A stretch of DNA of 22,761 nt from the IMG/VR virus record IMGVR_UViG_3300017746_000181, positions 1 through 22,761 of that record, one strand, 5' to 3'. The position numbers were made by a program, and so were the translations under genes. The DNA comes from a virus. Positions 1-5,372 of this stretch are shown one piece after another (positions within the stretch are counted from its first letter, which is position 1; every line of letters starts with the position of its first letter). The notes beneath the pieces are model-generated. The model made no database searches. It was not told where the DNA came from and was given only the letters and a program-made list of their open reading frames with translations.

Positions 1-3
1 ATT

Positions 4-90
4 ATGCCATACGGAAGCGCAACATACGGACCTAAAAAGAAAAAGGTCATGAAAAAAAAGAAAAAAGCATCTAAGTCTAAAAAGAAGTAG
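4..90 (+). CDS. Tiny lysine-rich basic protein (28 aa)
   Basis: A 28-codon ORF begins at an ATG in the TTATG context used by many genes here and ends in TAG. The peptide starts MPYGSATYGP and then is almost all lysine (14 Lys of 28 residues). Very short, basic MPY-type peptides recur in marine phage genomes, but no function is established that I know of. It sits 2 nt ahead of the next basic gene, as part of one transcript running in from the left of the window. Nucleic-acid binding or packaging with DNA is a guess from charge alone. A coincidental ORF is possible given its size, but the start context and tight packing favour a gene. Confidence 0.5.
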   Translation: MPYGSATYGPKKKKVMKKKKKASKSKKK

Positions 91-92
91 AC

Positions 93-347
93 GTGGGAGA
101 GCTTAAAAAGTGGAGAGAAGAAAAGTGGGTTAGAATAGGTACCGACGGTTCTATTAAAGGAGCGTGTGGTACAAGTAAAAATAAAAAAAACCCAGATAGA
201 TGTTTGCCTTTAGCAAAAGCTAAAAGCATGACTAAGGCTGAAAGAGCAAAAACCGCTAAAAAAAAGAAACGAGCTGGAGCAAAAGGTAAAACTGTTGTAG
301 CCAACACAAAAAGAGGTAAAGTGACTAAGAAATATACAAAAAGATAA
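93..347 (+). CDS. Lysine-rich conserved phage protein (84 aa)
   Basis: The GTG start lies 2 nt after the stop of the preceding ORF; no upstream ATG is available in frame. The N-terminal third reads W-V-R-I-G-T-D-G with two cysteines in the segment GACGTSKNKKNPDRCLP (residues about 24-40). The rest is a Lys/Ala-rich tail (KKKKRAGAKGK) predicted to be disordered. The W-x-R-I-x-T-x-G / CGTSKNKKNP / RCLP pattern is one I recognise from small proteins of marine phages, with no assigned role. The strong positive charge suggests binding of DNA or RNA, which is inference. It is followed 2 nt later by a tail-type structural gene, so it belongs to the late region. Confidence 0.75.
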   Translation: MGELKKWREEKWVRIGTDGSIKGACGTSKNKKNPDRCLPLAKAKSMTKAERAKTAKKKKRAGAKGKTVVANTKRGKVTKKYTKR

Positions 348-349
348 TC

Positions 350-799
350 ATGGCGAACATTGGAACATACAGTAACGATAGCACAATAGATCCAGCAGAC
401 AAGTTAATTGGTACTGACGGAACTTCAGGAGCAGACTCTGGGAAAACAAAAAACTATACTATTTCAGCACTGACTACACATATATCTGATGGTTTAGGTG
501 GTTATCCAGTGTATACAGTACTACTCAATCAATCAGGTACGGCAGCGCCAGTCGCTACAATATTAAAAAATACAACAGGCAAAACATTTACCTGGACAAG
601 ACAAAGTGCAGGTAATTACACAATAACAGCATCGTCAGCCTTATTCACTGTAAATAAAACAATAGTGTTTGGAAATCAAGGAAATATAGCTGATATGGAT
701 TTTAGATGGAATAGAACTAGTGACACTACTGTTACTTTAAGTACAGGTGCTGATGCTAAATTAGTTAACGGTTCTTTTGAAATAAGAATATACTCATAA
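350..799 (+). CDS. Putative tail/appendage structural protein (149 aa)
   Basis: The N-terminus (residues 1-45) has the pattern D-x-x-I-x-x-x-D-K-L-I-G-T-D-G followed by T-K-N-Y-T-I-S-A-L. This reappears at the start of the 7818-8522 protein. The C-terminal part has the phrase YTVLLNQSGTAAPVAT and beta-rich stretches ending in GSFEIRIYS. Such N-terminal 'DKLIGTD...TKNYT' and 'QSGT.AP.A' modules are common in Bacteroidota phage virion proteins, usually annotated only as structural or hypothetical. There are no cysteines and no signal peptide. A tail fibre accessory or decoration protein is the best guess; the exact role cannot be read from the sequence. Spacing to both neighbours is 2-3 nt. Confidence 0.75.
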   Translation: MANIGTYSNDSTIDPADKLIGTDGTSGADSGKTKNYTISALTTHISDGLGGYPVYTVLLNQSGTAAPVATILKNTTGKTFTWTRQSAGNYTITASSALFTVNKTIVFGNQGNIADMDFRWNRTSDTTVTLSTGADAKLVNGSFEIRIYS

Positions 800-802
800 C
801 AC

Positions 803-1093
803 ATGGCAGATAAAAGCAAAATGGCTTGCAACAAGCCAAGACCTTCAGATAGAGCAGGAAAAAAGAAAATGGTAAAAGCCTGTTCAGGTGGAAAAGAAAA
901 GCTAATTCACTTTGGTGCAAAGGGTTATGGTCATAATTATTCTGCTGCTGCTAGAAAATCTTTTAAAGCTAGACATAAATGTTCTAGCGCAACAAACAAG
1001 CTGACTGCCAGGTATTGGGCTTGTAAAAATCTTTGGGCAGGAAAAGGTGGTTCAAAAAAATCATCACCTAAATCTAAAAAAGGCAAGTACTAG
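803..1093 (+). CDS. Cys/His-containing lysine-rich conserved phage protein (96 aa)
   Basis: The protein opens with MADKSKMACNKPRPS and has a conserved-looking core, KACSGGKEKLIHFGAKGYGH (about 26-44), RKSFKARHKC (51-60), and LTARYWACKNLW (67-78). Its tail is Lys/Ser/Gly-rich. I recognise the 'KACxxGKEKxIxFG...RKSFKARH...L.A.YWA.K..W' pattern from many marine and cyanophage genomes, where it is annotated as hypothetical. C9, C27, C60, C74 and H36, H44, H58 could bind a metal, but no canonical zinc-finger spacing is visible. The high positive charge fits nucleic-acid binding (inference). It is the last gene before the first promoter-like element at 1113. Confidence 0.8.
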   Translation: MADKSKMACNKPRPSDRAGKKKMVKACSGGKEKLIHFGAKGYGHNYSAAARKSFKARHKCSSATNKLTARYWACKNLWAGKGGSKKSSPKSKKGKY

Positions 1094-1112
1094 AATTCAT
1101 TGAAAAAAACAC

Positions 1113-1120
1113 TATTTTTG
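1113..1120 (+). promoter_or_regulatory. Bacteroidota-type -7 element TATTTTTG
   Basis: TATTTTTG followed by T matches the Bacteroidota housekeeping -7 consensus TAnnTTTG(Y) and lies in the 44-nt gap after the basic-protein block, 17 nt before the ATG at 1138. A TTG exists at 1100-1102, but only 10 nt upstream, too close for a usual -33 box. It would drive the long unit 1138-7185. Five more copies occur at other module boundaries, which strengthens the call. Confidence 0.55.
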
Positions 1121-1137
1121 TCATAAATAAAATTCTT

Positions 1138-1290
1138 ATGGACAAAGGTTTAGGAGATACTATTGAAAGAATCACAAAAGCTACTGGAATTAAGCAAGCA
1201 GTAGATTTCGTTGCAAAAAAAACAGGTAAACCATGTGGTTGTGGAGAGAGACGTGATAATTTAAATAGAATGTTTCCTTATAACAAATAA
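1138..1290 (+). CDS. Small conserved phage protein with C-G-C motif (50 aa)
   Basis: The ORF starts at an ATG in TTATG context and ends in TAA. The sequence GLGDTIERITKATGIKQAVD is followed by KPCGCGERRDNLNRMFPY. I recognise this family ('GLGDTIEKITKATGIK..., CGCxxRKExLNxxFPY') as a small protein widespread in Bacteroidota phages, including crAss-like ones; its function is not known. The CxC pair at residues 33-35 may bind metal or be redox-active (inference). It is the first gene after the promoter-like element at 1113 and lies 2 nt upstream of the next basic gene. Confidence 0.75.
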   Translation: MDKGLGDTIERITKATGIKQAVDFVAKKTGKPCGCGERRDNLNRMFPYNK

Positions 1291-1292
1291 TT

Positions 1293-1538
1293 ATGCTTAG
1301 TAGAACTGCTAGATATTATAGAGATAATCCTAAGGCTAGAATAAAGCATAGAAAATCTAGTGCAAAAGCACAAAAGAAAAAAGAAGCCGTAAGAAAAAGA
1401 GTTGAATGTAATTTATTTAATAGTAAAAATAAAAAATCTAAAAAAGGGGATAAGCTAGATTGTTCTCATAAAAAAGGTAAACTGGTTTTGGAATCTCAAA
1501 AAGCAAATAGAGCAAGAGGAGGAGGCAGTAAAAGATAA
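1293..1538 (+). CDS. Lysine/arginine-rich conserved phage protein (81 aa)
   Basis: It begins LSRTARYYRDNPKARIKHRKS and continues with a Lys/Arg-rich helix. A segment 'NLFNSKNKKSKKGDKLDCSHKKGKLVLESQ' style core (about 40-69) follows, then NRARGGGSKR at the end. The 'ARYYRxNPxARxKH...' start and 'D.SHK.G.....S...NR.R' pattern recur in small marine phage and cyanophage proteins of unknown role. The D-C-S-H motif is faintly like an HNH-type half-site, but no complete nuclease motif is present, so I do not call an enzyme. A highly basic pI suggests DNA or RNA contact (inference). It starts 2 nt after the preceding stop. Confidence 0.75.
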   Translation: MLSRTARYYRDNPKARIKHRKSSAKAQKKKEAVRKRVECNLFNSKNKKSKKGDKLDCSHKKGKLVLESQKANRARGGGSKR

Positions 1539-1542
1539 AATT

Positions 1543-1698
1543 ATGGACATTCAACAAATAAAAATATACGCCCTAAACACTTTTTCATTTACAGTTTCTT
1601 TTACTCAAACAGAAACCATTTTAAAGATAATATTATTACTCGTGTCTATTGGGTATACAATAACAAAATGGTATGAAACTCATAAACGTAATAAGTAG
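1543..1698 (+). CDS. Single-TM small membrane protein (51 aa), holin-like candidate
   Basis: The ATG lies in TTATG context. The N-terminal part is MDIQQIKIYALNTFSFTVSF with TQTE (22-25), followed by one hydrophobic segment, ILKIILLLVSIGYTITKW (26-43), and a basic tail YETHKRNK. Tiny proteins with an 'xxFTxxExxLKIILLLxSIGYTI.K' layout recur in Bacteroidota phage lysis or late regions. They are sometimes labelled holin or membrane protein, without proof. Its last 26 nt overlap the start of the exported gene at 1673, so translation may be coupled. A true 3-TM holin lies at 7209, so this could instead be an antiholin, pinholin-like or accessory membrane protein. Confidence 0.65.
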   Translation: MDIQQIKIYALNTFSFTVSFTQTETILKIILLLVSIGYTITKWYETHKRNK

Positions 1699-2128
1699 TC
1701 TTGTATTCTCAAGCATAGTATTCAGTCAAGACATAAGCATTAGTGATGTACAGAATAGTATTCAGTATGGTCCACTTGTTGGTAATAGATCTATAACCTT
1801 TGGTGTAAAAAATATACTAGAGGAAGTTGTACAGGATAAGGGTTATGATATTAACCCAAACAGCAAGGATAGTTTGTTTGTTGAGATTATATACTTTGGA
1901 AATAAAAGAACACAGACTACAGCTGCAATCTACACAAAAAAAGAAAATATAGTAGAGATTATTGCAATAGCTAGATATAAAAACAAGTCTGTAAAAGTTA
2001 AAGGAGTTGGCAAGGATATTAAATCTTCTTTTGTTATACTAAATGAAGAGGGTGGTTTCAAACAGTCAAGTGTTAGCACGGCTTTAAAAAAAATGTGTGA
2101 AAAGATTATAAAAAAATTAAAACTATGA
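1673..2128 (+). CDS. Exported small CsgG-fold-like protein (151 aa)
   Basis: A Sec signal peptide is clear (MKLINVISSLVFSSIVFSQ, predicted cut near S18-Q19), so the mature protein goes to the periplasm or outer membrane. There is no lipobox. The mature part shows an alpha/beta pattern: FGVKNILEEVVQ (43-54), strand LFVEIIYFG (68-76), strands VEIIAIARYKNKSVKVKGVG (94-113), then FKQSSVSTALKKMCEKIIKKL (129-149). The last segment closely parallels residues 207-231 of the CsgG-like protein at 4653 (F-x-Q-S-S-[VI]...K-K...). I infer a shortened relative of the CsgG/TolB-N-like fold. It overlaps the next gene by 4 nt (ATGA). Exact family and role are unproven. Confidence 0.7.
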   Translation: MKLINVISSLVFSSIVFSQDISISDVQNSIQYGPLVGNRSITFGVKNILEEVVQDKGYDINPNSKDSLFVEIIYFGNKRTQTTAAIYTKKENIVEIIAIARYKNKSVKVKGVGKDIKSSFVILNEEGGFKQSSVSTALKKMCEKIIKKLKL

Positions 2129-3720
2129 GAAAACTATTATTTTTATTACTTCCATTTATTTGTTTGTCTCAAGATTTGAAGCTTGACCATAGTTATACAA
2201 ACAGTCCTGACTTTCAAGTAGGAGACACTATTACAATAAAGTTTAATACAATACAGGTAACTGAAAATGTAAACCCTAATTTATATGTGTTTGATTATGA
2301 GTACAACAATAAGCTTTTACAAAAAATAGAACACAGATGGAAGGTTACTGACAACGAAACAAATACAAATGCACAAGTGTCTTTGAATCATTGGGACGGC
2401 TATAAATTTAACTTCTCTGATGATTATGACGAAAATGATTTAAGTGCTCAATATTCTAACGCTTGGGTTGGGACTGCTGACTCATATCCTAGTAACAGTG
2501 ATTGGTCTGTAGAAAGAATAACAATTCAAGATGGTGTTGGTATTACATATAGTAACACTTTAATTGAAATAGATTTTAAGATTAAAGACAAAATAAATAC
2601 TGATTATACAAACTACAATAATGTTACACATCTTAACTGGATGAGAGCAGAAGACAACTCTACTTCTACCTTGTATGATGTAGATGCAATGCAACAAAAG
2701 ATAACTCTTTCAGATGTTGAAGGAGGGGACGCTGGATCTGTAACTATCAATCTAAAAACAAGCAACGATAAACCAACACACTATAAGTACGATATATTAC
2801 AGAATGGCTCAAGTGTTGCTGACGGATATTTTGATGCAAACTCACAGGCTATTGTAAGTGGATTAGAAAATGATATTGAATACACTATAGACATAAAAGT
2901 AGATGATGAACTAGCTTCTGATTGGCTTGATGATGTAGCAACTGTTACAGATGTTTTTCTTGTATTTAAAGAAGCTATAGGAGCTGGAAGTTCTCCTGGC
3001 GGAACTACAAACACTTTTACACACTCTATACAGTTTCTTTTAGGAGAAGTAAACAATAGTGGTAATGTTGATTTTGATGATTCTTACGTGCTTTTAAGCC
3101 ATATAATGAACGAGAACATTAGTGAATGGTTTACAAGCTCTGAAAACGGATCTAAGAATGTTTGGGGAGAAAAGAATCAGTATGGATATTCTACAAATGA
3201 TTATTACTTTGGACAAAAGAAGCATTTTACTCCTACTGATGATACAAAGGTTTTTGATTTTGGACACGGTCTTATTGGTGATGTAGATTTTTCTCATTCA
3301 TTTGAGCCTATTGTTACTGAAACTCCTAAAGCTCAAACTGTAGCAGGTTATGCAGAAGATTTAGATTTAGATATTTCAACAAGCTTAGTTAATGGTAAGG
3401 TTGAAATGATTGTGAACATTGAAAAAGAAGACATTGCAGGTATGCAGTTTATTATTGAGTATGATAAATCAATACTAGAGTTTGAAGAAGTTAAATTTAA
3501 TACAGGAAATTTACTTACAAACTTTGCTTCAGAAAGAGAAAACAAAATATACTTTGGAAGTATTAGTGTAGAAAACAAAGAAAATATAAAGGTGGGTGAG
3601 CCATATAAGATTGTATTTAATCCAAAACAAACAATTACAAATACAGCTGGACTTGTTTATTTTAAAACAACCGACGCTGTAACTGATACAGGAAAAAAGA
3701 TAATTTTAAAAATAAAATAA
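2125..3720 (+). CDS. Secreted modular protein with cohesin-like and dockerin-like regions (531 aa)
   Basis: The signal peptide MRKLLFLLLPFICLSQ is followed by four visible parts. Residues 30-200 contain a beta domain starting FQVGDTITIKFN...NLYVFDYEYNN, cohesin-like. Residues 201-275 form an Ig/FnIII-like repeat (GSVTINLKTS...YTIDIKV). Residues 306-326 (LLGEVNNSGNVDFDDSYVLL) match a dockerin-type calcium loop, with a degenerate second copy at 383-393 (LIGDVDFSHSF). Residues 412-531 resemble another cohesin domain (GKVEMIVNIEKEDIAGMQFI, YDKSILEFEEVKF). Cohesin-dockerin pairs normally assemble extracellular complexes. In a phage late region the partner may be a sister protein or the host surface (inference). 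The gene overlaps both neighbours (ATGA, TAATG). The domain calls are by eye. Confidence 0.7.
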   Translation: MRKLLFLLLPFICLSQDLKLDHSYTNSPDFQVGDTITIKFNTIQVTENVNPNLYVFDYEYNNKLLQKIEHRWKVTDNETNTNAQVSLNHWDGYKFNFSDDYDENDLSAQYSNAWVGTADSYPSNSDWSVERITIQDGVGITYSNTLIEIDFKIKDKINTDYTNYNNVTHLNWMRAEDNSTSTLYDVDAMQQKITLSDVEGGDAGSVTINLKTSNDKPTHYKYDILQNGSSVADGYFDANSQAIVSGLENDIEYTIDIKVDDELASDWLDDVATVTDVFLVFKEAIGAGSSPGGTTNTFTHSIQFLLGEVNNSGNVDFDDSYVLLSHIMNENISEWFTSSENGSKNVWGEKNQYGYSTNDYYFGQKKHFTPTDDTKVFDFGHGLIGDVDFSHSFEPIVTETPKAQTVAGYAEDLDLDISTSLVNGKVEMIVNIEKEDIAGMQFIIEYDKSILEFEEVKFNTGNLLTNFASERENKIYFGSISVENKENIKVGEPYKIVFNPKQTITNTAGLVYFKTTDAVTDTGKKIILKIK

Positions 3721-4079
3721 TGAAAAAACTATTAATACTATTTTTCTTTATAAGTTGTTCGGATACGATTTATATAGAAAGACCTACACAAGAAGTTCCT
3801 GAAACTTTATTTATGCCACAGGCTGTAGGTTTAAAACTTGAAAGTTATATTGTTGAAGATAAAGTTAGAATTAACACTAAGCTACCACGAGATGGTAAGT
3901 ATAGGATTAAAATATTAGATTTTACAAATACAATAATAAGTCAAGAAATAATAACTGGAAAAGAAGGAGACAATATATTAAACATATATGTGAAGTCACT
4001 ACCCGTTAGTTCTTACACTGTGGAATTATATACAAAAAATAATATCTTTGTAGGAAGACAAAACTTTTCAATGAAATAA
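3720..4079 (+). CDS. Lipoprotein with T9SS-CTD-like beta domain (119 aa)
   Basis: MKKLLILFFFISC is a lipoprotein signal with the predicted lipidated Cys13, so the product should be anchored in the inner or outer membrane. The mature C-terminal half follows the strand order seen in type IX secretion C-terminal domains: GKYRIKILDFTNTIISQEI (about 59-77), then NILNIYVKSLPVSSYTVELY and FVGRQNFSMK. That resembles the classic 'ixIyDxxGxxV...L..L..GxYxvxl' pattern. It could simply share that Ig-like fold; a lipoprotein would not normally also use T9SS. It starts at the TAATG overlap with the secreted modular protein and is therefore probably co-translated with it. Function unknown; an outer-membrane partner role is inferred from context. 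Confidence 0.7.
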   Translation: MKKLLILFFFISCSDTIYIERPTQEVPETLFMPQAVGLKLESYIVEDKVRINTKLPRDGKYRIKILDFTNTIISQEIITGKEGDNILNIYVKSLPVSSYTVELYTKNNIFVGRQNFSMK

Positions 4080-4089
4080 ATTATAAATT

Positions 4090-4284
4090 ATGAAAACAGT
4101 TTTATTACAAATTTGGAATGAACAAATGAGCGATTATTTAGTTTTAGATTACATCCTTAAAATTGTTGCTTATGGTTTGTTAGTTATAGCTTTTTCAGGT
4201 ATTAGTAAGATGATATTTGAAATTATTACAAACCCTTCTCAATTTGATAATGTTCAGTTTGGAATATTTGATTATTGTTGTTAG
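4090..4284 (+). CDS. Small one-TM membrane protein (64 aa)
   Basis: The ATG is in TTATG context, 10 nt after the preceding stop. The hydrophobic stretch YILKIVAYGLLVIAFSGIS (about 21-39) is one transmembrane helix, preceded by a short hydrophilic segment and followed by ISKMIFEIITNPSQFDNVQFG and a Cys-Cys end. No family is recognised. Together with the next two genes it forms a compact run of membrane and lipoprotein genes in the lysis region, so an accessory holin or antiholin role is possible (inference). The stop is 1 nt before the next start. Confidence 0.6.
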   Translation: MKTVLLQIWNEQMSDYLVLDYILKIVAYGLLVIAFSGISKMIFEIITNPSQFDNVQFGIFDYCC

Positions 4285-4285
4285 T

Positions 4286-4516
4286 ATGAAAGAAATAAAA
4301 AATCAAATAATAGCAACTATAGGGTTAATTATAACTGCAGCTGGTGGTCTATTTATAGCAAACATGGAATCTATATTTAGCCCAGAAGATGATTCACCTC
4401 CACCATCAATGGAGCAAACCATATCAATACCACCTGGAGTTGTTAAAGACACTTTAGTTATTACAAAAACGGTTATACAAAAACCTAAAAAGAAAGAAAG
4501 AGAAATAGATTGGTGA
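4286..4516 (+). CDS. Inner-membrane anchored periplasmic protein, candidate i-spanin (76 aa)
   Basis: I choose the ATG at 4286, one nt after the upstream stop, over the in-frame ATG at 4217, which would add 23 residues read through the previous gene. The product has an N-terminal TM helix (IIATIGLIITAAGGLFIA, 8-25) and a periplasmic tail with SPPPSMEQ, an IPPGVVKDTLVITKTV stretch and KPKKKEREIDW. The next gene is a tiny Pro-rich lipoprotein overlapping by 4 nt (GTGA). An inner-membrane anchored protein overlapping a small proline-rich lipoprotein is the usual arrangement of Rz/Rz1-type two-component spanins, which fuse inner and outer membranes during lysis. The tail is short and lacks a long coiled coil, so the call is tentative. 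Confidence 0.6.
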   Translation: MKEIKNQIIATIGLIITAAGGLFIANMESIFSPEDDSPPPSMEQTISIPPGVVKDTLVITKTVIQKPKKKEREIDW

Positions 4517-4656
4517 AAAAGATATTAATGCTATTTGTTTTTATATGCAGTTGTGGGGTGTGTAAACCGCCTCCACCATCAACAGGTCCTTGGCTTGATG
4601 AACCTATAAAATCAGATTCATTATCTTATACAAAGCCAATTAAGTTATTAAAATGA
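4513..4656 (+). CDS. Tiny proline-rich lipoprotein, candidate o-spanin (47 aa)
   Basis: A GTG start overlaps the upstream stop as GTGA. The peptide is MKKILMLFVFICSCGVCKPPPPSTGPW..., a signal with lipobox I-C-S-C (lipidated Cys14) followed at once by PPPPSTGP and a short tail to LLK. It is about the size of Rz1-type o-spanins, which are short, proline-rich outer-membrane lipoproteins encoded overlapping their inner-membrane partner. It ends ATGA into the CsgG-like gene at 4653. The extra Cys12 and Cys17 could form disulfides that stabilise dimers, as seen in some spanins (inference). This gene is easily missed because of its size and GTG start. Confidence 0.6.
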   Translation: MKKILMLFVFICSCGVCKPPPPSTGPWLDEPIKSDSLSYTKPIKLLK

Positions 4657-5372
4657 AAAATTATATATTATGTGCGATATTTGTATTGGTTGCGGACTTT
4701 GTTTCTAGTCAGGTTATAGGCAAGACTTCGACAGAAGACTATGTTGCTAGCTTTGAAACTAGAGAATCTATATGGAGTGTACCAGAGTATAATGGTGACC
4801 CTGTATCTGTAGCTCTTTTAAACATTGGAGTTACTGAAGAAATATTAAATCAATATCCTGAACTTGGAGATTATAGAGTGGGACTTGGTTTGACAAACAT
4901 TACTGTGGCTTTTTTGGATGAAACGTTTCGTTTTGAGTTTGTAGAAACAAAGGATGAGATAAAAGATAGAATGATAAAACAGTTTAAGGCCAGTGAAAAG
5001 GGCTTTACAGCCAATGTTATAAATCCTATAGGTAAGATAGTTTTAGCTAAATACTTTTGTTATATAGAAGTATATGACTTTAGTATATCAGAAGATGAAA
5101 CTATAAACTTAAAAGACGGTATTAAAAATAAATTAGTAACAAGATTAGGTCTTCAGGTAAAGCTTGTAGATTCAGAAACAGGAACATACATGACTGGCTC
5201 TGGTTTAGGTAAGGCAACGACTACAAGAGAATTGACTTTATTAAATAATGAAAACCTAGAGGATGTTAAGTTTAATCAATCTTCTATCGGAACTTCTACA
5301 AAAAAAGCTTTAGAAACAGCAGTAGCTAAAGTTGTAAAAAGAATGATTAGAAAAAGAATATTTGATCATTAA
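4653..5372 (+). CDS. CsgG-like outer-membrane secretion channel protein (239 aa)
   Basis: A Sec signal (MKNYILCAIFVLVADFVSSQ) precedes a mature part that follows the CsgG layout: strand VSVALLNIGV (51-60), helix-strand region LTNITVAFLDETFRFEFVE, helix DEIKDRMIKQFK, strand KIVLAKYFCYIEVYDFSI (128-145), then LGLQVKLVDSETGTYMTGSG (165-184), which matches the CsgG signature 'LRVVxxxTGEIxxSxxxS'. It closes with helix SSIGTSTKKALETAVAKVVK (210-229). CsgG forms a nonameric lipoprotein channel for curli subunits. Length (239) is close to the E. coli protein (about 277 with signal). Odd: no lipobox cysteine is seen. The setting among spanin-like genes, a barrel protein and the endolysin suggests an outer-membrane pore used late in infection (inference). 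Confidence 0.72.
   Translation: MKNYILCAIFVLVADFVSSQVIGKTSTEDYVASFETRESIWSVPEYNGDPVSVALLNIGVTEEILNQYPELGDYRVGLGLTNITVAFLDETFRFEFVETKDEIKDRMIKQFKASEKGFTANVINPIGKIVLAKYFCYIEVYDFSISEDETINLKDGIKNKLVTRLGLQVKLVDSETGTYMTGSGLGKATTTRELTLLNNENLEDVKFNQSSIGTSTKKALETAVAKVVKRMIRKRIFDH

Noticed and set aside
1293-1538. HNH-type homing nuclease
   Set aside because: Only a D-x-S-H fragment is present; the remaining catalytic His/Asn and zinc ribbons are absent.
4217-4285. Upstream in-frame ATG for the 4286 gene
   Set aside because: It would add a hydrophobic 23-residue extension read through the preceding gene; the ATG at 4286, one nt after that stop, gives a normal TM topology.
4653-5372. A complete curli operon
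   Set aside because: No CsgA/B amyloid repeats and no CsgE or CsgF homologue could be recognised; only the CsgG-like element is supported.
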